Positions 1-11,000 of a stretch of 64,000 nt of DNA are shown here, piece by piece. The notes under the pieces were generated by a model. That model searched no databases, was not told the origin of the DNA, and worked only from the letters and a program-made list of their open reading frames with translations. The stretch is from Venturia oleaginea (taxonomy: Eukaryota > Ascomycota > Dothideomycetes > Venturiales > Venturiaceae): the NCBI GenBank assembly GCA_013176395.1, contig JABMLP010000008.1, positions 1,550,001-1,614,000 on the forward strand. The letters run 5' to 3'. The stretch's first letter is position 1. Each line of letters starts with the position of its first letter. The position numbers were made by a program, and so were the translations under genes.

Positions 1-1212
1 GCTGAACAGCGTTCTCTAATTGCGTCGACGTCTGACAACTGTTCCTGAAGACTTAGCAACTCTCGGCGAAGGCTTGCATTGGCTCTTTCATGTTCCTGGA
101 GAGCCTGGATTTTCTTTTTCAAATTCTCGTTCGCCTTAGTTTTCTGGCGGAGTTCATCCCGTTCCGACTTGATGAGCTGCAGTTCGTCCCGCAGTTCTTG
201 TTTACTCTCAGCATCAGACTTGAAACGCTCGATTTGACGTTCCTGGCCTTCTATGGTGGTTGTAGCATTGGCAAGGTCGGCTTCAAGCTCCGCAATATAA
301 TCTTTGTCGCGGCCAGCTTGGATGTTTAGTTGTTGGAAACTGCTCTCTTCCATCGTGGTCCGCTTCCGTTTATCTCGGGAATAGTTTGACTCCTCTAGCT
401 CTTCTTGCAGGGTCAAGCATTTCTCTTGCGACTCTTTGAGATCTTCCACAAGTTCTGCCAATCTGTTCTCGAGCTTCCGATTTTGTTGCAGGGCTTGTAT
501 GAGCTTCTCTTCTCGCTCAAGCTCAGGATCACGTTCGTAAAGACTCTCTCTTCCTGGCGCCTCTGAGTCGGTTGAGTGATCCACGTCCAAGCCGAGTTCA
601 GTGTCTGCTGCCATATCTGCGAGCCTTATATCGAGCTCTTCCATCTCTTCAATCGCCGATGCAATAGGGAAGGCGTATTTGGTACCCATGGACTGCATGA
701 CTCTTATCATCCGCTCATTTGATTTGTCCGAGTACATAGCTGCCAGTAAAACCGCCTTGACGAGCTAGACTAGCAATTAGCAGATGCCATATCTCCTCCG
801 CTTATCCCTACTACCTTTATCGTGTTCTGAGGAGATCCATCTATTGCTATGGCCTTGAGATCCGGATTCAAGCTCTTACTCAGGTGTGGTAGTTTGTCAC
901 ACTCCTCTCGGATGTATGTAGTGACCAGACGGTCGATGTGCTTGAGATTCTGCCATCTCGGTATCCAATTGTCCTTCTCCTTCTTGTCTGTCTCCGGGAG
1001 CGTGCCGTCAAAGTAGTCCGAGTCAATGTCCCGAAGTATCCTCCACAGTATAGAGCCATCCTCGAGGTCTTTCCATGATCGTACCGGCGTGGGGAGCTCA
1101 AAGGAATTCAACTGTGGCCACATTAGCTCTCCGAAAGCAGTGTCTTGGCTGAAATTCCATCTCTTACCCACTGTAGGAGCGCTGAGGCCAGTTCTGGCGA
1201 CGTGGTGTCCAT
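1..1212 (-). CDS. HOOK-family dynein/endosome adaptor, N-terminal part (3 exons, cut by window edge)
   Basis: Seen: exons 1212-1168, 1111-815 and 764-1, with introns of 56 and 50 nt (GTAAGA...CCACAG and GTAGTA...CTAG). Splicing gives a start MDTTSPELASALLQW followed by LNSFELP, then the Hook-type globular block with ILWRILRDIDSDYFDGTLPE at about residues 38-57 and KLVKAVLLAAMYSDKS at about 114. After about residue 165 it becomes Glu/Gln/Lys/Leu-rich heptads (LAELVEDLKESQEKCLTLQE), a coiled coil that is still open at base 1. Known: fungal Hook proteins link early endosomes to cytoplasmic dynein through an N-terminal calponin-like HOOK domain and central coiled coils. About 368 residues are visible; the C-terminal cargo-binding part lies outside. 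The ATG at 1212 is chosen because it restores the expected helix before the first intron. Family call is strong; exact splice sites are inferred. Confidence 0.88.
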
Positions 1213-2139
1213 TTTCCCAACGCGTGTGAATCGTGGGGTGGACACGCGCAGAATCCGGCGGAGGAGTTTGGGAAGTAACTATGGCAGCATTCCTCCTAAT
1301 ATTACGCTTCCAAGGAGGCAGAGGCCATCAAATCATGCAACCCTTAAGGACTCGACGTCCAAGCACCCGTTACACATGTGAACCAGGGTTGCGCGTATAG
1401 TATGCTTGTCACGTGTCCAACGGCTCTACAATTCCACAACTCCAAAACAATGTCGATAAATTTCTGGCCATCGACAAAGCTTCCTACCCAGCTTTTGCTC
1501 GTTCATCTTCTCTCCATTCAAAACAGAAGCTTCCCTTGGATCGGACTTATATTATTCCAACAGGTGGATGATTGACACGTAGGGCTACCACCAACCCACA
1601 CCTAACTCTCACATCAAAATCAACCCGCACCATTGCTTAGATCAGTATAGCTGGAGCAGTGTTGAGTGGCAGAGGATTTGAAAGTCTTTTGGTACATAGT
1701 GGACGTTATCTTCTTGTCGAAGAATTTGGGGTTTTATTCAAGGGACCAAAGTTGATGGCGAAGGCCTTCTGTCAGTCTTTTCCGAACTCGCAGATATCAT
1801 TCGAAAATCGACAAGATGATATGGAATCAAACACCGGCACTTGCCGCAGCAAATGGATGAAGCATGAATGTAGGCTGGGATGCGGTCTCCAGGCAAAGCT
1901 TCCATAATCAGTGGACCATGACTGCATTGTCATGACATCTCCTCAATCTCACTTGTACAAAATGCCAAGGATGGTGGCCTGACCGCGTGCTAATATAATC
2001 AGGAATGCCTCTTGATATCGATTGCTATATTTCTGAAAACGCACTACGCCTGCTTCATGGAGACATCTCTCTGGTACGCTCCAACATGTTCTATCAGACT
2101 TGCAAAGCAGTTTTCTAGCTTTACGCTGGTAGTCTCTAA
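1213..2139. other. Intergenic, no gene recognised
   Basis: Upstream side of the HOOK gene. Short open frames exist but have no family resemblance and no intron signals. Probably promoter and decayed sequence. Confidence 0.5.
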
Positions 2140-3400
2140 TCACGGAGAGGCGAATTTGGGACTCGACATATGCACCACTGCGTGGCTAAGGCTAGACATG
2201 CCAGAGGAGCGTGATAGGAAAGACCAGCTAGCACTATTCATGAGAGACTTTGGCTTCGAAGCCAAATTGTATGACAGGCATTTGTCTAACGAAAGCCCTC
2301 GTCAATACCGCAGTCGGCTGCCTTGGGCCTTTCTACTAGTCTGAGTATGGGGAGGAGATCAAGTCCTGCGGAACCACCAGTTCGACTTGGTGCCGAAGAG
2401 TGGTAAGATCTCTTGTTTTCTTGCCATGCCAGAATGTGTTCTGACTGTTTCTCCCAAGCGATGGTAGTCGCCAAGGACATCCAGATAACTCGAAGTCTGA
2501 CCGCTGCTTTGATCTTGCCATCGAGTGGCTTAGATATTGCCGGTCACATCATGCCAAATGCAACACATTAGCCTTGAGCAATTGGGTTCCAAGCCGCAGA
2601 CTGTGTGTACATCGCCGACCGCCTAAGGATTTAGATACCTTTGGATCGATTCTCTTTGCATTGTTCAAGACTCAGCTGGAGATTGGGCCAAAGACGCCAT
2701 CATGATGGGCGATGTGTACAAACATTCGGTCCTCAATATTGCTGGGAAGAGTGGGTCAGACAGCTCTACAGGGTACTTCTTTTCATGAGAGCCAAACCTC
2801 ATTCCCTTTCGAGAATCACTCCTTGCTTCCCAGGATCCAATGCTTGGAATACCCTTTGTAGCGAATTTCAAGACTACCAAGTTCTAACCAGTCGGCTCCT
2901 ACTGGAAAGCGATATCGAGCCATGCGAACTGAGTCAGAGAGCCTGGGTTCTGCAGGAGCAACTTTTCGCTCCATAAGTGTTGAATTGTCACCTAGACCAG
3001 CACCAAAATCACATTTGTCTTACATAAAAGGAGGTAATGAGATCCCATGGGAATGGACACGCTTCGACGATTGGGCGTGGTGCGTTCAATTCTGATCGAG
3101 ATCTAGGCTGGCCCGATCCAAGGGCAAGATGAATGCGTTCGATGAGATCGCAAAAAATTTGACGCCACAGTGATACAAGCGAATACGTTGCTGGTATGTG
3201 GCGAGAAACACTTCTGACAGGCTTATTGTGGGCAGGAACTGGTGTGAACGAATGGATCGTAGATACATAGCTCCAACTTGGTCATGGGCATCGATGGATG
3301 GTGAAAGTGTCGTACCAGCGAAGCTTGATTTCAGTCAACACAAAAAGGGTGACCATAGATCTGGCTACAATCATCGATGCACATCTTGACGGTCGAGCAT
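2140..3400 (+). pseudogene. Decayed HET-domain (heterokaryon incompatibility) gene
   Basis: Typical HET blocks occur in the right order but in different frames. From 2517: AIEWLRYCRSHHAKCN, the WL...C..H..C block, followed by WVPSRRL. From 2642: WIDSLCIVQDSAGDW and then MGDVYKHSVLNIAG, the core HET motif. Near 2935: SQRAWVLQEQLFAP. From 3190: AGMWRETLLTGLLWAG. Near 3260: YIAPTWSWASMDG. The reading frame changes between nearly every block and stops interrupt the stretches, so this cannot be rescued by a few introns. Known: HET proteins trigger programmed cell death after fusion of incompatible hyphae and form large, fast-evolving families in Pezizomycotina. Open sequence from about 2012 may be part of the old N-terminus; the 3' limit is approximate. 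Confidence 0.82.
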
Positions 3401-4935
3401 AGAAGGTGGACCCATTACTGGCGGTCAGCTGACCCTACACGGCGAACTGGGAGTGATGCCGATTGGTAGGAAAGGAAACATCCCTTGGCCTGATAATCTT
3501 CGGTTCCGAAGAAAGAAGACAGAGCCTGGAATTGCAGGAAGAAATGGTTCGAAGCGTATAGATGGTGCACTAGGTATGCGATTCATTTCGCGTTCTAGTC
3601 TGCAAACGTTGAAATTGATGACAGAGGATTGGGATGAGAGTGAGTTCAACATCCGCCCCTGGCATGATTGCAACTGATGAAAGAATAGCGCCAAATTTTT
3701 GATGGACGATTCAGGTGAGTTAGAAGCTATTGGAAACACTGCTGCCCGAGGACCACTGCTCGAGATCAACCCGGATCACACTGGGAATCAGCCAAATGTG
3801 GTACGCGGGCTCATAACGCGGGAGAGGCTTGATGGCACTTTCAATCGCGTCGGGAGCTCCCTCTTACTTACAGAAGGGATTGGTTCATGAAACAATTTTG
3901 AGGCTCATGCCGTGATCATCGTCCAGAAAACAATGGGGAGATGGCGAGGACGCTTTTGCCATAGTTCTTTTGGCTTTCTATGTCTTACGGGCTGCGAAGA
4001 TTTGATCATGCGACTTCATGGGTAAACACCCCTTCCTTTCCATTTAATGGTGCTAATGGTAGTTCAACAATGACACAACAGCCCTTCAGGATCGGGACGA
4101 TGAAGCAGATAAGTTGAAAGATGTAGTGGACCCCATCCGTGCTACGAGCTGGTCGAGTGTGCCGCATAGACGATCAACGCCGCACTTCGCGTATGTCACG
4201 GCCACGGAATTGACCTACCCGAATTTTGAACTTGTGGCGGAAGACACTTGACCAACACCGATTATAAGAAATCGCACTCTAGAAACCAATCGCCAACTCA
4301 TGGTACAGGCGTTCCACCGCGATATTAATATCCTTACAACGTCCCTACCTATTTGGGTAACGGGAAGGGAGAGGCGCTCAACTAAGCCTCAATTGGATCA
4401 TGGTATAGACCCCTAAAATCCTCAGCGACGAAGATCTTACTTCAAATAGGAATAATTTAATTAGGTAACATTTCTCCACATGGCGAATTGTTCAATCATC
4501 ATCGGCACTCCCGAAGCAATTTTCTCCCATGCCAAAACAGTAGTTTGATAAGGGAGAAAGCATTTTGCAAAACTTGAGACTGGCAAAATGGAGGGCACTC
4601 TCTAAACTCTTTGTCGGAGCACTGGTATGTCGCCTCATCAGATGTTGTTCAGATGCAGTCTTCAAATGCAGGTACAAATGCAGGTACAGATGAGAAAACT
4701 GACAGCTCTCCTCTCAAACGGCCGCTAAAGCTAGCGTCGAGGTCGAGATTCTTCGGGGAAAATCGCGATGAACCTCTGGGGAACAGCAAGAGGCTTATCC
4801 AACCATGTTTTGGGGACGCGCTGTTCCCAATCTTTGTCAACACATTCGCCAGACTCAGTACGAGTAATGGCGAATACTGCCACATGCATCATCAATGATC
4901 ATCTCGACCTTGAGAAGGATTTGGGCAAACGAGTA
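3401..4935. other. Intergenic, probable HET 3' remnant then promoter side of the repeat gene
   Basis: Only short frames without family features. The first several hundred bases may be further HET pseudogene sequence. The last few hundred should contain the upstream region of the repeat-protein gene. Confidence 0.4.
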
Positions 4936-4943
4936 AGAAGAAA

Positions 4944-4953
4944 TATATATAAG
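4944..4953 (+). promoter_or_regulatory. TATA-like box of the repeat-protein gene
   Basis: TATATATAAG lies 133 nt before the chosen ATG at 5086, with a C/A-rich leader between (CACCAGATCACC, CCAAAACCCC). Position and sequence suit a strong fungal core promoter. Inference only. Confidence 0.45.
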
Positions 4954-5085
4954 CCTCAGAAAGCTCGTGCAATAATTGAGATCACAGCACACCAACTACA
5001 TTCTCTAGTATCACCAGATCACCTCGATCAATTCTCTCATTCAACAATCCGCAATCCTTACCAAAACCCCAGTCTTGCAGACAAC

Positions 5086-8000
5086 ATGCAAGATCTGGTC
5101 CTCCTGGTCCTCGCGGCCCGCGCTGTCGCTGTTCCTCTCAACATCGGCGCCGCTCTCGGTCTTACTGCCACTGTCAATCTCGCGTCCCCCCTCGCTCTCT
5201 TATCAACTCCCGTTGCTGTCGTTACCTCCCTGCTTGAGGGCGGCCTTCCAGTTACTACTACCGTGCTATCACCCGTCGCAGTCGTCTCCTCCCTCGTCAA
5301 ATCTGGGTCTGCTCTCCCAGTCGCTGCTACTCCTCTTGTAGCATCCCCCGTCGCTGTCGTAACCTCAGTCGCCTCCTCCCTTCTTGGGGCCGGATCCGCT
5401 CTCCCAATTGCAACTCCGGTTGTGGCATCCCCTGTTGCCATCGTCTCCTCCGTCGTCGGAGCTGGATCTGTTCTTCCAATTGTTACTCCAAACATTGCTA
5501 CTCCAGCAGTTGCTACTCCGAACATTGTTACTCCAAACGTAGCAGTAGTAGCCTCCGTTAACGTCAACGTCGTCTCGTCCGTGGTTTCGTCACTCCTTGC
5601 GGCTGGGTCTGGGTCTGCTCTCCCAATTGCTACTTCCAACGTAGCGCTAGCGTCCCCCCTCGCTGCCGTCTCCTCTGTCGTCTTGTCCCTCCTCGGGGCC
5701 GGTGCTCCTCTCCCTATTGCTACTTCTGACCCAGCGCTAGCGTCCCCCCTCGCCGCCGTCTCCTCTGCCGCCGCGGCCGGGTCCGTTCTTCCAATTGCTA
5801 CTCCAAACATTGCTACTCCAGTAGTTGCTACTCCGAACATTGCTACTCCAAACGTAGAAGTAGTAGCCTCCGTTAACGTCAACATTATCTCGTCCGTGGT
5901 CTCGTCACTTCTTGGAGCTGGGTCTACTCTCCCAATTGCTACTTCCAACGTAGCGCTAGCGTCCCCCCTTGCCGCCGTCTCCTCTGTCGTCTCGTCTCTT
6001 CTCGGGGCTGGTGCTCCTCTTCCAATTGTTACTTCTAACCCAGCGCTAACGTCGCCCCTCGCCGCCGTCTCCTCGGCCGCCTCCGCCGCCACTGGGCCCG
6101 CTCTCCCAATTGCAACTCCGACCGGAGCAGTAGTATCCCCCGTCAACGCTAATGTCGTCTCGTCCGTAGTTTCGTCACTTCTTGGGGCCGGGCCTGCTCT
6201 CCCAATTGCTACTTCCAACGTAGCGCTAGCGTCCCCCCTTGCCGCCGTCTCCTCTGTCGTCTCGTCTCTTCTCGGGGCTGGTGCTCCTCTTCCAATTGCT
6301 ACTTCTAACCCAGCGCTAACGTCGCCCCTCGCCGCCGTCTCCTCCGCCGCCGCGGCTGGGTCCGCTCTTCCAATTGCTACTCCAAACATTGCTACTCCAG
6401 TAGTTGCTACTCCGAACATTGCTACTCCAAACGTAGCAGTAGTAGCCTCCGTTAACGTCAACGTTATCTCGTCCGTGGTCTCGTCACTTCTTGGGGCTGG
6501 GCCTGCTCTCCCAATTGCTACTTCCAACGTAGCGCTAGCGTCCCCCCTTGCCGCCGTCTCCTCTGTCGTCTCGTCTCTTCTCGGGGCTGGTGCTCCTCTC
6601 CCAATTGCTACTTCTAACCCAGCGCTAACGTCGCCCCTCGCCGCCATCTCCTCCGCCGCCTCCGCTGCCGCTGGACCCGCTCTCCCAATTGCAACTCCGA
6701 CCGGAGCAGTAGTATCCCCCGTCAACGTTAATGTCGTTTCGTCCGTGGTCTCGTCACTGCTTGGGGCTGGGTCCGCTCTCCCAATTGCTACTTCCAACGT
6801 AGCGCTAGCGTCCCCCCTTGCCGCCGTCTCCTCTGTCGTCTCGTCTCTTCTCGGGGCCGGTGCTCCTCTCCCAATTGCTACTTCTAACCCAGCGCTAACG
6901 TCGCCCCTCGCCGCCGTCTCCTCCGCTGCCTCCGCCGCCGCTGGGCCCGCTCTCCCAATTGCAACTCCGACCGGAGTAGTAGTATCCTCTGTCAATGTTA
7001 ATGTCGTCTCGTCCGTGGTCTCGTCACTGCTTGGGGCTGGGCCCGCTCTCCCAATTGCTACTTCCAACGTAGCGCTAGCGTCCCCCCTTGCCGCTATCTC
7101 CTCTATCGTCTCGTCTCTTCTTGGGGCTGGTGCTCCTCTCCCAATTGCTACTTCTAACCCAGCGCTAACGTCGCCCCTCGCCGCCATCTCCTCCGCCGCC
7201 TCCGCCGCCGCTGGGCCCGCTCTCCCAATTGCAACTCCGACCGGAGCAGTAGTATCCTCCGTCGACGTTAATGTCGTCTCGTCCGTGGTCTCGTCACTTC
7301 TTGGGGCTGGGTCCGCTCTCCCAATTGCTACTTCCAACGTAGCGCTAGCGTCCCCCCTTGCCGCCGTCTTCTCTGTCGTCTCGTCTCTTCTCGGGGCTGG
7401 TGTTCCTCTCCCAATTGCTACTTCTAACCCAGCGCTAACGTCGCCCCTCGCAGCCATCTCCTCCGCCGCCTCCGCCGCCGCTGGGCCCGCTCTCCCAATT
7501 GCAACTCCGACCGGAGCAGTAGTATCCCCCGTGAACGTTAATGTCGTCTCGTCCGTAGTTTCGTCACTTCTTGGAGCTGGGCCCGCTCTCCCAATTGCTA
7601 CTTCCAACGTAGCGCTAGCGTCTCCCCTTGCCGCCGTCTCCTCTGTCGTCTCGTCTCTTCTCGGGGCCGGTGCTCCTCTCCCTATTGCTACTTCTAACCC
7701 AGCGCTAGCGTCCCCCCTCGCCGCCGTCTCCTCCGCCGCCGCGGCCGGGTCCGTTCTTCCAATTGCTACTCCAAACATTGCTACTCCAGTAGTTGCTACT
7801 CCGAACATTGCTACTCCAAACGTAGAAGTAGTAGCCTCCGTTAACGTCAACATTATCTCGTCCGTGGTCTCGTCACTTCTTGGAGCTGGGTCTACTCTCC
7901 CAATTGCTACTTCCAACGTAGCGCTAGCGTCCCCCCTTGCCGCCATCTCCTCTGTCGTCTCGTCTCTTCTCGGGGCTGGTGCTCCTCTCCCAATTGCTAC

Positions 8001-11000
8001 TTCTAACCCAGCGCTAACGTCGCCCCTCGCCGCCGTCTCCTCCGCTGCCTCCGCCGCCGCTGGGCCCGCTCTCCCAATTGCAACTCCGACCGGAGCAGTA
8101 GTATCCCCCGTCAACGTTAATGTCGTCTCGTCCGTGGTCTCGTCACTGCTTGGGGCTGGGCCTGCTCTCCCAATTGCTACTTCCAACGTAGCGCTAGCGT
8201 CCCCCCTCGCCGCCGTCTCCTCTGTCGTCTCGTCTCTTCTCGGGGCCGGTGCTCCTCTCCCAATTGCTACTTCTAACCCAGCGCTAACGTCGCCCCTCGC
8301 CGCCGTCTCCTCCGCCGCCGCGGCTGGGTCCGCTCTTCCAATTGCTACTCCAAACATTGCTACTCCAGTAGTTGCTACTCCGAACATCGCTACTCCAAAC
8401 GTAGCAGTAGTAGCCTCCGTTAACGTCAACGTTATCTCGTCCGTGGTCTCGTCACTTCTTGGGGCTGGGCCTGCTCTCCCAATTGCTACTTCCAACGTAG
8501 CGCTAGCGTCCCCCCTTGCCGCCGTCTCCTCTGTCGTCTCGTCTCTTCTCGGGGCTGGTGCTCCTCTTCCAATTGCTACCTCTAACCCAGCGCTAACGTC
8601 GCCCCTCGCCGCCGTCTCCTCAGCCGCCTCCGCCGCCGCTGGGCCCGCTCTCCCAATTGCAACTCCGACCGGAACAGTAGTATCCCCCGTCAACGTTAAT
8701 GTCGTCTCGTCCGTAGTTTCGTCACTTCTTGGGGCTGGGCCTGCTCTCCCAATTGCTACTTCCAACGTAGCGCTAGCGTCCCCCCTTGCCGCCGTCTCCT
8801 CTGTCGTCTCGTCTCTTCTCGGGGCCGGTGCTCCTCTACCAATTGTTACTTCTAACCCAGCGCTAACGTCGCCCCTCGCCGCCGTCTCCTCCGCCGCCGC
8901 GGCTGGGTCCGCTCTTCCAATTGCTACTCCAAACATTGCTACTCCAGTAGTTGCTACTCCGAACATTGCTACTCCAAACGTAGCAGTAGTAGCCTCCGTT
9001 AACGTCAACGTTATCTCGTCCGTGGTCTCGTCACTTCTTGGGGCTGGGCCTGCTCTCCCAATTGCTACTTCCAACGTAGCGCTAGCGTCCCCCCTTGCCG
9101 CCGTCTTCTCTGTCGTCTCGTCTCTTCTCGGGGCTGGTACTCCTCTTCCAATTGCTACTTCTAACCCAGCGCTAACGTCGCCCCTCGCCGCCATCTCCTC
9201 CGCCGCCTCCGCCGCCGCTGGACCCGCTCTCCCAATTGCAACTCCGACCGGAGCAGTAGTATCCCCCGTCAACGTTAATGTCGTCTCGTCCGTGGTCTCG
9301 TCACTGCTTGGGGCTGGGTCCGCTCTCCCAATTGCTACTTTCAACGTAGCGCTAGCGTCCCCCCTTGCCGCCGTCTCCTCTGTCGTCTCGTCTCTTCTCG
9401 GGGCCGGTGCTCCTCTCCCAATTGCTACTTCTAACCCAGCGCTAACGTCGCCCCTCGCCGCCGTCTCCTCCGCTGCCTCCGCCGCCGCTGGGCCCGCTCT
9501 CCCAATTGCAACTCCGACCGGAGTAGTAGTATCCTCCGTCAATGTTAATGTCGTCTCGTCCGTGGTCTCGTCACTGCTTGGGGCTGGGCCCGCTCTCCCA
9601 ATTGCTACTTCCAACGTAGCGCTAGCGTCCCCCCTTGCCGCTGTCTCCTCTGTCGTCTCGTCTCTTCTTGGGGCTGGTGCTCCTCTCCCAATTGCTACTT
9701 CTAACGTAGCGCTGGCGTCGCCTATTGCTGCCGTCTCGTCTGTCGTCTCTTCCCTTCTCGGGGCTGGCGCTGCCCTCCCAATTAGTACTCCCAACGTATC
9801 TCCAATTGCGACTCCCAACGTAGCCCCAACTTCGACTCCTAATGTGGCGGGAGCGACCCCCGTTGTCGTTGTTAACGACATCGTCGTCTCGTCTGTCGTT
9901 TCGTCCCTTATCGGGAGTGGGTCCGCTCTCCCTGTTGCTACCTCCAATGTAGTAGCGCTATCGTCCCCTCTCGCAGCCGTCTCGTCTATCGTCTCATCCC
10001 TCCTTGGGGCTGGTGTCGCTCTTCCAATTCCTACTTCTAACGTAGCTTTAGCGACTCCTCTCGCAGCCGTTTCGTCTATTTTCTCGTCCCTTCTCGGAGC
10101 TGGGTCTGCTCTCCCAATTGCGACTCCTAACGTGGCCCCAATTGCGACTCCTAACGTCCCGGCAGTGTCCTCCATCGCCGGCGTCTCGGTAGCATCCACT
10201 ATCGCTGTCGTCTCGGTCTCGGTTGCGTCCCCTATCGCTGGCGTTTCGGTAGTGAACCCTATCCCGGTTGTCTCGTCAGTCGTCTCTTCCCTCCTCGGGG
10301 TTGGGTCAGCTCTCCCAATTGCGACTCCTAACGTAGCCCCAATTGCTACTCCTAACGTAGCGGGAGCGTCCCCCGTCGCTATCGTCTCATCGCTTATTGG
10401 GTCCGGTCTCCCAATTACTACCCCTCTCGGAGCTTCCCCGGTCCCGATTGTGAACTCCCTCATTAGTTCTGCTCTCTCAGTCGCCAGCCCCATCGTCTCC
10501 TCCCTCCTTGGGTCAGCTCTCCCAGTTGCGACTCCTCTCGGAGGTTCTCCGGTCCCTGTTGTAGACTCCCTAGTTGGGTCGGTTCTCTCAGTTGCCACCC
10601 CCGCTGTCTCCTCCATCCTTGGGTCAGCTCTCCCAACTGCTACTCCTCTCGTGGCTTCCCCGGTCCCTACCGTAAACTCCCTCGTTGGCGCCATCGTCTC
10701 GCCGATTATGGGCACTCCGATTGCCTCTCCAATTGTGGCTTCTCCGATTGTCTCTCCAATTGTGGCTTCTCCAATCGGTGCCTCGCCTCTCCCTATTGTC
10801 CCCTCAGTCGTTTCCGTCGCCTCCTCTATCATCGCTACTCCAATCGGCGCCTCTCCGATTGTCTCACCCATCGTGGCCGCTGCCTCGCCAATTGGTGCCT
10901 CCCCTCTCCCTATTGTCTCCTCAGTCGTTTCCGTCGCCTCTTCTATTATCGCTTCTCCGATTGTAGCCTCCCCGATTGTGGCCCCCTCTCTCCCTATTAT

